Of a stretch of 64,000 nt of DNA, positions 37,601 to 45,155 are shown piece by piece. The position numbers and the translations under genes are program-made. Under the pieces are notes generated by a model. That model did not search any database. It saw nothing but the letters and a program-made list of their open reading frames with translations, and was not told where the DNA came from. The stretch is from contig JAAYFY010000018.1 in NCBI GenBank assembly GCA_012728015.1, positions 40,873-104,872 of the forward strand, given 5' to 3'. Origin of the DNA: Clostridiaceae bacterium. GTDB lineage: Bacteria; Bacillota; Clostridia; DSM-8532. Numbering within the stretch: position 1 is the stretch's first letter; every line of letters begins with the position of its first letter.

Positions 37601-38222
37601 GAATCTCGGCCCCGTGAACGTGGCTGCCATAGAGGACTATGCCAGGACAAAGGAGCGCTGGTCCTTCATGTTAACCCAGCGTGATGACCTGGTTAAGTCC
37701 GAAGAAAAGCTCACCCGCGTCATCCAGGAAATCACCCGTGTTATGAAGAAACAGTTTATCGAGCAGTTTGCGCTTATCAACCGGAACTTCAACATAGTAT
37801 TCAGGGAGCTGTTCGATGGAGGCCATGCGGAGGTACAGCTTGCCGATGAGGAAAATGTACTTGAGAGCAATATAGAAATAATCGTCCAGCCGCCGGGCAA
37901 GAAACTACAAAACATGCTTCTCCTCTCGGGAGGAGAACGGGCGATGGTCGCCATAGCGCTGATCTTCGGTATTCTGAGGTTGCGCCCCGCGCCTTTCTAC
38001 ATACTCGACGAGATAGAAGCGTCCCTGGATGAATCCAATGTCTACAAGTTTGCCGATTATATCCGGCGGTATACCGACAAGGCCCAGTTCATCATCATCA
38101 CCCACCGCAAGGGTACCATGGAAGCTGCCGATACCTTGTATGGCGTAACCATGCAGGAATACGGGGTGTCAAAGGTGGTTTCCCTGAGGCTGGGCGAAGG
38201 CCTTGAGAGAAACGCCGGATGA
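34638..38222 (+). CDS. smc: Chromosome segregation ATPase SMC
   Basis: Large ATPase that folds and aligns newly replicated DNA with ScpA and ScpB. The 1194 residues show Walker A GPNGSGKSN (31-39), a long coiled coil, the hinge (about 510-660, with GGALQNIVTEDEYAAK and GGSITGG), a second coiled coil, the signature LLSGGERAM near 1095 and Walker B PFYILDEIEASLDESN near 1120. TTG 34638 is preferred over TTG 34623 because it begins MYLKSLEIQGFKSF like the family and GAGGTG lies seven bases upstream. ftsY follows after 45 bases, the usual clostridial order. Confidence 0.97.
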   Translation: MYLKSLEIQGFKSFAERIVLNFNPGLTSVVGPNGSGKSNIADAVRWVLGEQSAKTLRGSRMEDVIFSGTQHRKPVGFASVSLVIDNSDRALPIDFSEVTISRRMYRSGESEYAINKTQCRLKDITELLMNTGVGREGYSIIGQGRIDEILSTRSEERRQIFEEAAGITKYKARKKEAEKKLENTRQNLLRINDIIVELESQLEPLAQQAEKARRFIDLSNELKGIEVSMFLDTIDRLKKRIADVEKQAAELKDQIDEENRKIENVRSRNRSKNESLERLKDEAEKVRQSIYSLESGIEKNQSNIRIYEEKISNLKANIEGYGEDIKSIRERMAALEAEAARKEKRIQQLNRDSERFAQLLAEAEEQLAEIMAKLDESERIIEEAKQTVMDKQDQLSDSRIRANNLKNDLENYKQLKGRLSEDIRQALLDKDKENMEKEDLEASLRKTREEIASTKDTVNALESQGDSIIRRLGSLREKRDSAMRDLQSMESRRKVLLDMEATMEGYSHSVKSVMNACRQNKEFGRGIYGALAQLINVKEKYETPVEVCLGGALQNIVTEDEYAAKRAIEFLKSNNLGRATFLPVSSVKPRTLESEILGQIRGMEGFEGIASDMVSCSSRFRGIILNLLGRTVIVDNMDSAIRMARHFRYSFRIVTRDGEILNTGGSITGGSRLSAMSSLISRHRVIKELESKIRAVGKRQKELDEEISAVERESRQITEQLEANRKALSDLELVRLRDESHVARLNENIKRLAARAEMLRQQEEETEGNILKIEGEIIQEAENTRRIEEEIQALKELIRSHQIKNKDEQDKRNLLHTDINDYRVSVNSIAESIQNLKEQIEQLKEEQGSITGNLEKREADRKRNLERIEELKVSITGVQEEIRGMKEEKTGLELKAESIAEEIRVLEEELSGMLDAVTSHNNTIMVLQDGLGRLEARKAKMEAELETIQNRLWDEYGLTYGNAEPLRQEISNIKATQARISELKDEIRNLGPVNVAAIEDYARTKERWSFMLTQRDDLVKSEEKLTRVIQEITRVMKKQFIEQFALINRNFNIVFRELFDGGHAEVQLADEENVLESNIEIIVQPPGKKLQNMLLLSGGERAMVAIALIFGILRLRPAPFYILDEIEASLDESNVYKFADYIRRYTDKAQFIIITHRKGTMEAADTLYGVTMQEYGVSKVVSLRLGEGLERNAG

Positions 38223-38267
38223 CCTGGCGGCAAAGAAACACAGCCATTCAGTATGCAGGAGGAAAGC

Positions 38268-39179
38268 ATGGGTGTATTTGACAAACTAAAGAACGGTCTG
38301 AAGAAAACAAGGGAGTCCATTTCCAAAAAGATAGACCAGGTGCTGACGTCACTGGGGAAGGTAGACGAGGAACTGTTTGAGGAACTGGAAGAGATTCTTA
38401 TCACTTCGGATGTCGGCGTTGAAACCTCGGTGGGTATCATTGACCGGCTGAGGGATAAGGTAAAAAAGGAGAAGATAACAACCACCGAGGGTGTCAGGGA
38501 AGCAATCAAGAGTATCATATCAGAGAGATTAAGCCATGAACAGGCCGGCCTGGATCTTTCCACAAAGCCGTCGGTCATTGTGGTGATCGGTGTCAACGGG
38601 GTTGGCAAAACCACATCCATCGGGAAGATCGCCCATATGCTGAGGATGCAGGGTAAAAAGGTGCTGGTGGCAGCCGCGGACACATTCCGTGCCGCGGCAA
38701 TCGACCAGCTGGAAATATGGGCAAAACGCGCCGGAGCAGGGCTTATCAAGCATTCGGAGGGTTCCGATCCGTCGGCAGTGGTCTTTGATGCCATCCAGTC
38801 CGCAAAATCAAGGGATGCGGATGTTCTTATCTGCGATACCGCCGGACGGCTCCATACAAAGAAGAACCTGATGGAAGAGCTGAAGAAGCTGTTCCGCATC
38901 ATCAACAGGGAGCTTCCCGGGGCTGCCGTTGAAACACTGCTGGTACTTGACGCCACCACGGGCCAGAATGCGGTATCCCAGGCCAAGACCTTCTCGGAGG
39001 TTTCACAGCTGACCGGCCTGATCCTGACCAAGCTCGACGGCACGGCCAAGGGCGGTATCATATTATCCATAAAGGACGAGCTTAATGTGCCCGTGAAATT
39101 TGTGGGTGTCGGGGAGCAGATGGATGACCTGCAGCCCTTTGTTCCGCAGGACTTTGCAGAAGCATTGCTGGGGGATTGA
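38268..39179 (+). CDS. ftsY: Signal recognition particle receptor FtsY
   Basis: SRP receptor GTPase of 303 residues that docks ribosome-SRP complexes at the membrane. After an N-terminal helical region comes the NG domain with G1 GVNGVGKTTSIGK near 107, DTFRAAAIDQL, DTAGRLHTKKNLMEEL, TKLDGTAKGGIIL near 253 and the closing GVGEQMDDLQPF. It lacks the long acidic A domain of E. coli, as is normal in Firmicutes. ATG 38268 follows AGGAGG; an in-frame ATG at 38253 lacks one. It is downstream of smc in one operon and convergent with the next gene. Confidence 0.97.
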   Translation: MGVFDKLKNGLKKTRESISKKIDQVLTSLGKVDEELFEELEEILITSDVGVETSVGIIDRLRDKVKKEKITTTEGVREAIKSIISERLSHEQAGLDLSTKPSVIVVIGVNGVGKTTSIGKIAHMLRMQGKKVLVAAADTFRAAAIDQLEIWAKRAGAGLIKHSEGSDPSAVVFDAIQSAKSRDADVLICDTAGRLHTKKNLMEELKKLFRIINRELPGAAVETLLVLDATTGQNAVSQAKTFSEVSQLTGLILTKLDGTAKGGIILSIKDELNVPVKFVGVGEQMDDLQPFVPQDFAEALLGD

Positions 39180-39201
39180 CGGGCTGTTCCTGCCAGGCAT
39201 G

Positions 39202-39933
39202 CTATCCTGCTGAGGAATCTTGATCTCCTCGGTAGCTCAATTTCCCATTATGGTTCAACAGATGGGCCTGTCCGTTCTCAGTGATATAAAACCTGGTTCC
39301 CAGGCCATTGTCTATAATTCCCGCAAGGCCGCTGGATATGCAACCCTCCAGGCATTCCTGCACCAGTTCAGGTTCCATATTGGCATCCCTGGCGAGGCCG
39401 TCGATGGTGCGGAAGGCATAATCGCTGTTGGACAGTTCCTGTAATACCTTCAGCCTGCTGCTCTCAACCTGGTCCGAAGCTCCATGGCCGGCTTCGGTAA
39501 CCTCAATAACCGCTGTTTCCCCATTGCCGCCTTTATCATCCAGTTCGGTGTGCTTAAGGATCACCGGCCGGATTTCAGCCTTTACAGCCTGGACATCCTC
39601 CTCCACCTTTACCACCCTTTCCAGGACCTTGTTGGAAATTGCCCTGATAAAAGACTTTGACGAGGCTGAGGCTATAACGCAAAAGCCTGCGAACACCACC
39701 AGCTTGATCGGATCTGTTTCGGATTCCCTGACGATATTGCTGGATATCGTATTAAGGAATACGGGGACCAGGAATGATGCCGCAACGCCTGTGATCAGGG
39801 ATTTCAGAAGATCGGAGCGAGACGGCCTGGGAGCTTTTTTGCCCTTCACGGGATAGCTGTTTATATAGTTTACAACCCCGCCCAGCAAGCCGAAGGAAAC
39901 CATGACCAGAAAAAGTTTAAGCACATGGTCCAT
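39202..39933 (-). CDS. Three-TM protein, YLATT-like, with C-terminal winged-helix region
   Basis: A 243-residue protein I cannot assign with certainty. Three membrane segments lie in the first 100 residues (VLKLFLVMVSFGLLGGVV, SLITGVAASFLVPVFL, KLVVFAGFCVIASASS), with a conserved-looking polar stretch VNYINSYPVKGKKAP and SSNIVRESETDP. The arrangement resembles the YLATT (YEATS-like-associating three-TM) domain, which comparative genomics links to bacterial YEATS proteins. The C-terminal 65 residues (LQELSNSDYAFRTIDGLARDANMEPELVQECL, then a GTRFYITENGQ wing) look like a winged helix. The start is ATG 39933 with a weak GGTGG site. No YEATS gene is in the window. It may be a membrane signalling protein. 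Confidence 0.55.
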   Translation of the reverse strand: MDHVLKLFLVMVSFGLLGGVVNYINSYPVKGKKAPRPSRSDLLKSLITGVAASFLVPVFLNTISSNIVRESETDPIKLVVFAGFCVIASASSKSFIRAISNKVLERVVKVEEDVQAVKAEIRPVILKHTELDDKGGNGETAVIEVTEAGHGASDQVESSRLKVLQELSNSDYAFRTIDGLARDANMEPELVQECLEGCISSGLAGIIDNGLGTRFYITENGQAHLLNHNGKLSYRGDQDSSAG

Positions 39934-40202
39934 GTAAATACCACCATCAATTGCATTTCTAATACAGTGTAATCTCAAGACTCTTTCCCCGTGAATGGTC
40001 CGGGCAAGCTATAATGGCGTTATGGCTGAAACGGGATAAAAGACAGCTTTAAAGGCGGCGGGCTGTATACCGGACCCGGAGCGGATGAAATGCAAATAGA
40101 AATTGAGCCTTAATTTAAAAGGCTTTGCGTGGCGGAAGGGAAGGCCTGCCGGAATCATGTCCCGCTTGCCGGCAAGAGCCCGGATGAATAAAAGATGTCT
40201 GC
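39934..40202. other. Intergenic stretch without recognised features
   Basis: About 270 bases that separate the three-TM gene from the YkuS-type gene. Some short G/C-rich inverted stretches (for example near 40140-40175, GCCTGCCGG and CCGGCAAG) are present but no gene, riboswitch or terminator is clear. Confidence 0.35.
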
Positions 40203-40457
40203 CTAATTAAGACGTTTTTCCAGCTGATGGTATATCATCTCTTCGGTCATGCCTGTCGCGATAATTATCGGGGCACGGGTTACGGTTTCATGAATACCCA
40301 GGAAGTTGCTGTTCATTCCTGAGAGCACAACTGCGTCGTAATCTTTGTCCCTGACCTGCGTTGTCGAATCAAAGCCTATTTTTTCAACCTGGTACCCTCT
40401 TTCGGCGAGATACTCGCTAACCCTGTCCAATCCTTCCTGAACCGCAATCTTTCGCAT
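40203..40457 (-). CDS. UPF0180 family protein (YkuS type)
   Basis: Small protein of 84 residues, function unknown. It has the family layout: a short helix after the N-terminus (IAVQEGLDRVSEYLAERGYQVEKIG), a strand with DYDAVVLSGMNSNFLGIHETVTRAPIIIATG, and a final amphipathic helix (TEEMIYHQLEKRLN). Length matches YkuS of Bacillus subtilis. AGGAGG lies before the ATG at 40457. It is divergent from the glycine riboswitch-serA unit, with about 135 bases between their starts of transcription, and I see no functional link. Confidence 0.8.
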   Translation of the reverse strand: MRKIAVQEGLDRVSEYLAERGYQVEKIGFDSTTQVRDKDYDAVVLSGMNSNFLGIHETVTRAPIIIATGMTEEMIYHQLEKRLN

Positions 40458-40593
40458 GGCTAACCTCCTTAGGGATCATTCTGGGGGCATGCCGCCATAT
40501 GTAGCGTCATGGTGCCCGTCTTCATTATCATATCCGGATTAATCAAGAATATTCTTCCTGCCGGGAACCACGGCGGCGGCTTGTTTCTTGCAC

Positions 40594-40621
40594 TTGACAA
40601 TTCCATGCCTTGGAGTATAAT
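40594..40621 (+). promoter_or_regulatory. Promoter of the glycine riboswitch-serA transcript
   Basis: Perfect boxes TTGACA (40594-40599) and TATAAT (40616-40621) with a 16-base gap, about 60 bases before the riboswitch. Confidence 0.8.
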
Positions 40622-40673
40622 CATGTTATTAAATATTCAACAATCATTCCGAACAGGATGAAGCAATGAACCA

Positions 40674-40836
40674 ATACCGGATGAAGGCCAAGGGAGAGAT
40701 GCCGGGCACCGGCACACCGAAGGAGTAACACTCTCAGGTAAAAAGACCTTGACCTGACGGAACTCTGGAGAGACCGATGCGGCGCCGAAGGGGCAAGTTC
40801 TGTAATGGAACGTATCTCTCAGGCAAAAGGACAGAG
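40674..40836 (+). ncRNA. Tandem glycine riboswitch
   Basis: Two glycine-binding aptamers in series. Aptamer 1 (about 40674-40758) has GGGAGAGAT, ACACCGAAGGAGTAA and CTCTCAGGTAAAAAGACC. Aptamer 2 (about 40760-40836) has CTGGAGAGACC, GGCGCCGAAGGGGCAA and CTCTCAGGCAAAAGGACAGAG in consecutive parts. These are the hallmark conserved segments of the class, joined by a short linker. It lies between a consensus promoter and a terminator ahead of serA. Glycine riboswitches most often activate gcvT; control of a serine-biosynthesis gene would fit feedback from glycine, but the sign of regulation cannot be read with certainty. Confidence 0.93.
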
Positions 40837-40865
40837 TAAATGAGGTTTATGGCCGGATCATGTTG

Positions 40866-40924
40866 AACTGCTGCAATGCAGTTTGAACCTGCAGGTCAAA
40901 CGCTCGTTTGACTTTTTCCTTTTT
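40866..40924 (+). terminator. Riboswitch expression platform: terminator with competing antiterminator
   Basis: Terminator: GTCAAAC (40895-40901) pairs with GTTTGAC (40906-40912) around GCTC, followed by a T-rich tract to 40924. Competing: GTTTGA (40881-40886) can pair with TCAAAC (40896-40901), which would free the transcript to continue. Third option: AACTGC (40866-40871) pairs with GCAGTT (40878-40883) and would mask that antiterminator arm. The three mutually exclusive helices form a plausible transcriptional switch. Confidence 0.8.
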
Positions 40925-41005
40925 ATGAACAGGGCAGCGAATCCAGCGGGAGCCCCCGCCTCGGCACTCGTTCGGTATAGTCTATTGGAAGAAGGTGGTA
41001 TTGTC

Positions 41006-42610
41006 ATGGCAAAAATAATAGTAACTGATAAGATGGCTTCCAATGGCATCGAGTACCTCAGAAGCAAGGGATTTGATGTACACACGCCTTTTGGAATTTC
41101 AAAGGAGGAGCTCGTAGGGATTATTGGGGAATACGACGCAATTATCGTAAGAAGTGCCACTAAGGTTAAGGGCGAAGTGCTGGAAAAAGCGGTGAAGCTG
41201 AAAGTGGCCGGCAGGGCAGGCAACGGAGTGGACAATATCGATGTGGCCGAATGCACCAGGCGCGGGATTACGGTTGTTAACACCCCTGAAAGCAATACCA
41301 ATGCGGCTGCCGAGTTCAGTGTAGGCATGGTATTTTGTGTATTCAGGAACATTCCCCAGGCCCATCACGCAGCTAAAAACAAGGATTTCAGAAGGAACAG
41401 GTTCGTTGGGGAAGAGCTGGAAGGAAAAACCGCAGGCATTATCGGCCTCGGGAAGATAGGATCCATCGTGGCCAAAAAGCTTAGGGGCGTTGGAATGAAT
41501 GTCGTGGGATACGATCCGTATATTTCTGATGAAAGGATCAGGAAGCTGGGCATCACGCGCATGGAAACCCTTGATGATCTGCTGAAGGTTGCCGACGTGA
41601 TCTCCATTCACATACCCAAAACCCCTGAAAGTAACAACCTTATCGGCCGTCATGAGCTTGCCCTGTGCAAGAAGGGCGTGAGAATTGTAAATGTAGCCCG
41701 CGGAGGCATGATTGATGAAGACGCGCTTTATGACGCCATAGTATCGGGCCATGTGGCAGGGGCTGCCCTCGACGTACAGGAGGTTGAACCCAATTTCAAC
41801 AAGGCGCCTGAGGAGCAGGATTATTGGAACAAGCTTCTGGACCTGGAACAGGTTATCTTCACGCCCCATCTGGGCGCATCCACAAAGGAGGCTAATATAA
41901 ACTGCTCATTGGGTGTTGCCAAACAGGTAGAAGCTGTCCTGAACGGGGAACTGGTATCAGCGGTGAACATGCCCCATATCTCGGGCGACCCGAGCGAACT
42001 CAAGCCTTTCATCAGCCTCGGAGAAAAACTGGGAGCCATCTACTTCCAGGCTGAAAAGGAAAGGATCAGAAAGCTTGAGATCGTATACAGCGGCGATCTG
42101 GGGAATATGGATACAAAGCCCATAACCCTTTCGGTTGTAAAAGGGCTGCTGGCCACTATCATGAATTCCGACGTGAATTACGTCAATGCACTGATTAAGC
42201 TTGATGAGATGGGTATTGAACTGGTTGAAAGCAAAACAAGCGCCATAGAAAAATACACCAACCTGATCACAGTGAAGATACATCGCAAGGACAGGACATT
42301 ATCCATTGCGGGAACCGTATTTGCCAGGGACAGCATACGGATTGTGGACTTCTTCGGGTACCAGTTGGATTTTGAACCGACAAAGTATGTTATTGCCCTG
42401 CAGAACAGGGATATCCCCGGAATCATCGGGAAGGTGGGAACCCTTTTGGGGGCAAACAATATCAATATCGCGGCCATGCAGTGGAGCCGAAACAGCAAGG
42501 ATGGCAAAGCGGTATCCTTTGTCAGCGTGGACAGCGATGTTCCTGATGAAATCATAGGGAAACTCCGCGCTACTGACGGCATACTGAAGGTTTCCAAGCT
42601 TTACTTCTGA
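41006..42610 (+). CDS. serA: D-3-phosphoglycerate dehydrogenase
   Basis: First enzyme of serine synthesis, 3-phosphoglycerate to 3-phosphohydroxypyruvate. The 534 residues are the long form: catalytic and NAD domains with GIIGLGKIGSIVA near 147 and the active NVARGGMIDEDAL and FTPHLGASTKEA segments, then an intervening ASB domain (about 325-455) and a C-terminal ACT domain (about 460-534, ALQNRDIPGIIGKVGTLLG) that senses serine in relatives. ATG 41006 follows AAGGTGG; the frame runs upstream through the terminator, but that part is untranslated leader. Transcription is controlled by the glycine riboswitch. A good terminator follows, so the gene is monocistronic. Confidence 0.95.
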   Translation: MAKIIVTDKMASNGIEYLRSKGFDVHTPFGISKEELVGIIGEYDAIIVRSATKVKGEVLEKAVKLKVAGRAGNGVDNIDVAECTRRGITVVNTPESNTNAAAEFSVGMVFCVFRNIPQAHHAAKNKDFRRNRFVGEELEGKTAGIIGLGKIGSIVAKKLRGVGMNVVGYDPYISDERIRKLGITRMETLDDLLKVADVISIHIPKTPESNNLIGRHELALCKKGVRIVNVARGGMIDEDALYDAIVSGHVAGAALDVQEVEPNFNKAPEEQDYWNKLLDLEQVIFTPHLGASTKEANINCSLGVAKQVEAVLNGELVSAVNMPHISGDPSELKPFISLGEKLGAIYFQAEKERIRKLEIVYSGDLGNMDTKPITLSVVKGLLATIMNSDVNYVNALIKLDEMGIELVESKTSAIEKYTNLITVKIHRKDRTLSIAGTVFARDSIRIVDFFGYQLDFEPTKYVIALQNRDIPGIIGKVGTLLGANNINIAAMQWSRNSKDGKAVSFVSVDSDVPDEIIGKLRATDGILKVSKLYF

Positions 42611-42637
42611 TTTCAGCGTGGATTATGCGAAATGAAT

Positions 42638-42676
42638 CCGGTTTGGGTACGCGGCCGTTCCCAGACCGGGTTTTTT
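42638..42676 (+). terminator. Terminator of serA
   Basis: CCGGTTTGGG (42638-42647) pairs with CCCAGACCGG (42660-42669) through one G-U pair, then GTTTTTT. Confidence 0.8.
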
Positions 42677-42698
42677 ATTTATGGCTGGAAGGTTAGCG

Positions 42699-42752
42699 AT
42701 GACCGCCCGCCGAGTGAGTGTTTCCGGCCCGCCGGAAAGGAGAGCGGGTCAT
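42699..42752. repeat. Nested inverted repeat in the serA-LUD gap
   Basis: A perfect 8-base palindromic stem TTTCCGGC / GCCGGAAA (42721-42738, two-base loop) lies inside outer arms ATGACC...CGC (42699-42710) and GCGGGTCAT (42744-42752) that can pair with a small bulge. It lies after the serA terminator and before the LUD gene and could be a structured leader, an operator or a small RNA. Confidence 0.45.
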
Positions 42753-42810
42753 AAGCCCGTGATTTCCGTTTATGGTATAATATTGATATACAGCCATTGG
42801 AGGTGTTATC

Positions 42811-43452
42811 ATGGATAAACATTTGCAATCGGTCACGATGAAAAGAATAGAAAGGATCATGGAGAAACTTCGGAAAAACAGGATGCAGGCCTGGTATGTG
42901 GAATCCCGGGAAGGGGTTGTGCCTTTGCTTGAAACCTTGATAAATGAAGGTGATACGGTAGCCTGCGGCGGGTCTGTGACCCTTTTTGAAACAGGGGTTA
43001 TCGACCATCTGCGCTCGGGGCGGTATATATTTTATGATCGCTACGCGGAAGGCCTGACACCGGACCAGCTTACCGAAGTCCATCGTAAGGCTTTTTCGGT
43101 TAATGCATACCTGACCAGCACCAATGCCATTACCGAGGAGGGTGAGCTTTTCAATGTGGACGGCCGCGGAAACCGGGTTGCCGCGATGATATACGGTCCC
43201 GACAATGTCTTTGTAATCGCTGGCCGTAATAAAATAGTCAAAGACCTTGATGAGGCAATGAACCGTGTGAGACAGCTGGCGGCTCCGGCAAACGCGGTGC
43301 GCCTTTCCCGCAGGACTCCCTGCGCCGAAACCGGCTTCTGCCAGGACTGCATGAGTAAGGACAGGATATGCAGCAGTTATGTGGTTTCCAGGTATCAGCT
43401 CGTTCCTGACCGCATAAAGGTGATCATAGTGGGAGAGGAACTGGGCTACTGA
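42811..43452 (+). CDS. LUD-domain protein (lactate-utilisation / DUF162 family)
   Basis: A 213-residue protein of the LUD family found in clostridia. It has the pattern DTVACGGSVTLFETG, LTSTNAITEEGELFNVDGRGNRVAAMIYGPDNVFVIAGRNKIV (in consecutive parts) and a C-terminal cysteine set PCAETGFCQDCMSKDRICSS. The cysteines might hold an iron-sulfur cluster or zinc; clostridial members share them. LutC-type relatives take part in lactate oxidation, but the stand-alone clostridial form has no proven role. GGAGGTG lies before the ATG at 42811. A TATAAT at 42776-42781 may be its promoter, without a clear -35 box. Confidence 0.83.
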   Translation: MDKHLQSVTMKRIERIMEKLRKNRMQAWYVESREGVVPLLETLINEGDTVACGGSVTLFETGVIDHLRSGRYIFYDRYAEGLTPDQLTEVHRKAFSVNAYLTSTNAITEEGELFNVDGRGNRVAAMIYGPDNVFVIAGRNKIVKDLDEAMNRVRQLAAPANAVRLSRRTPCAETGFCQDCMSKDRICSSYVVSRYQLVPDRIKVIIVGEELGY

Positions 43453-43529
43453 TACCGGGCAAAAGCTTCAGGCATTATTGGGGGGCATTTTGAGTATGTA
43501 TGGAATAACAAAAACAGGAGTGTGCACTC

Positions 43530-45155
43530 ATGAATTGCCCTACAAGGCTTTTTGCCGCCATTGATATCGGCTCCCACAGGCTGAAGATGAAGATTATTGA
43601 GGCTGCCCCTGATGGCAGAATCAAAGATCTGGAAACCGTCGATCACCTGGTTCCCCTTGGCAGGGATACCTTTAATGAGGGAAAGCTGTCCTATGAGTCG
43701 GTTAGGAAGACATGCGAGGCGATACGGGGATTCAGAAGGCTGATGGCGGATTACGGTGTTCAGGAATGGAGGGTCGTGGCTACCAGTGCCATCCGGGAAG
43801 CCGCCAACCGCGATTATATGATTGACAGGATCAAGCTCCAAACAGGCTTTGATGTGGAGATCATTAACAACTCCCAGGAAAAGTTCCTTACCTACAAGGC
43901 CGTCAAATGGCAGCTTGAGGAAGAAGGCACCATAAACACCGGTGAACCGACGCTTATACTGAACATCGGGGCTGGAAATCTGCTGCTGCACCTCATGGAA
44001 AACAGCCTTTTGACATCAAGCCAGAGCCTGAAGCTGGGAGCCCTTAGAATTAAAGAATCCATAGCGAAAATTGAAAAACATACCCTCAACTTCCCCAGGG
44101 TTCTTGAAGAGTATATTGAGGCCCATATTGAAAGCGTGGAATACCTGAAAAGCTCCAATGAAGTCAGAAACTTCGTCGTCGTCAGCGGTGAACTGGATTT
44201 TCTCGCGCGCTTTGCCGGGTCTCATACCGGGAAAAAGGTTGTTTCGCTTAACAAGGACCTTTTTGAAGGCATATACTCGCAGGCAATGAACAAGACTGCC
44301 AGGGCTCTTGCCGAGGAATATGACATCTCCCTGACAGACGCGGAACTGTTCGTCCCGTCCCTGATTCTGATCCGGAAGTTTCTTGATAAAACTTGCAGCG
44401 ACAGTATTATTATTCCCGTCGTTTCACTGGTGGACGGCCTTATCATAGATAAATTCAATTGCTGCGCCGGTATGGGCTTTTGCATGGACTTTGATGCCGA
44501 TATCCTGTCCTGTGTCCGCAAACTTGCGGCCCGCTACCGTTCCAATGAAAAGCACATTAATTATGTTGAAGGCGCGGCGCTTCAAATATTTGACAGGCTG
44601 ACCGGCATTCACGGGCTGGGTGTGAAGGAGCGTTTTATTCTGCAGATAGCGTCCATTCTTCATGACACGGGTAAATTCATCGCGGCGGATCCCCATTGTG
44701 TCTATTCCTGCAATATTATCACCGCGTCCCAGATTCTTGGCCTTTCTGATGAGGAACTGCGCATGGCCGCATGTATCGCCCGCTACCACAGCCTGGAATC
44801 CCCGGACCCGAAAAGTGCGGAACTGGCTGAACTGGGAACAGACGAAAGGTTAAAAACCATGAAGCTGATCGCCATTGTAAGGATGGCCGACGCCATGGAT
44901 ACAAGCCATAAACAGAAGCTAAAGATCTGTTCCATTGATATTTCAGAGGATCAATTCATTGTCAGGGTGGAATCATGGGAAGAGGCCGCCTTGGAAAACT
45001 GGACCTTCAATATGAAGTCTGAGTTCTTTTCCGAAGTTTTCGGCCTTAAACCCCAGATGGTAATAAAAAACAGGATGGTTGGGGGGAAGTTGAATGGAAC
45101 GTTCGAGGACCGGCGAGTGGGAAGTGAAACGGCCCATGGATTATCCCAAACCTGA
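43530..45155 (+). CDS. Exopolyphosphatase / ppGpp phosphatase family protein with HD domain (Ppx/GppA)
   Basis: Degrades polyphosphate or pppGpp; 541 residues. The N-terminal ASKHA domains hold AAIDIGSHRLKMKIIE, VATSAIREAANRDYM and LILNIGAGNLLLHL. The last (about 145-155) normally reads D-x-G-G-G-S; here it is NIGAGN, a divergence that could lower activity. The C-terminal half has an HD fold with ASILHDTGKFI near 377 and ARYHS. This layout matches long Ppx proteins. AGGAG precedes the ATG at 43530. It overlaps or abuts the polyphosphate kinase gene, so synthesis and breakdown of polyphosphate are encoded together. Confidence 0.85.
   Translation: MNCPTRLFAAIDIGSHRLKMKIIEAAPDGRIKDLETVDHLVPLGRDTFNEGKLSYESVRKTCEAIRGFRRLMADYGVQEWRVVATSAIREAANRDYMIDRIKLQTGFDVEIINNSQEKFLTYKAVKWQLEEEGTINTGEPTLILNIGAGNLLLHLMENSLLTSSQSLKLGALRIKESIAKIEKHTLNFPRVLEEYIEAHIESVEYLKSSNEVRNFVVVSGELDFLARFAGSHTGKKVVSLNKDLFEGIYSQAMNKTARALAEEYDISLTDAELFVPSLILIRKFLDKTCSDSIIIPVVSLVDGLIIDKFNCCAGMGFCMDFDADILSCVRKLAARYRSNEKHINYVEGAALQIFDRLTGIHGLGVKERFILQIASILHDTGKFIAADPHCVYSCNIITASQILGLSDEELRMAACIARYHSLESPDPKSAELAELGTDERLKTMKLIAIVRMADAMDTSHKQKLKICSIDISEDQFIVRVESWEEAALENWTFNMKSEFFSEVFGLKPQMVIKNRMVGGKLNGTFEDRRVGSETAHGLSQT

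Noticed and set aside
40883..41005. An N-terminal extension of SerA
   Set aside because: These bases form the riboswitch terminator and leader; AAGGTGG supports ATG 41006.
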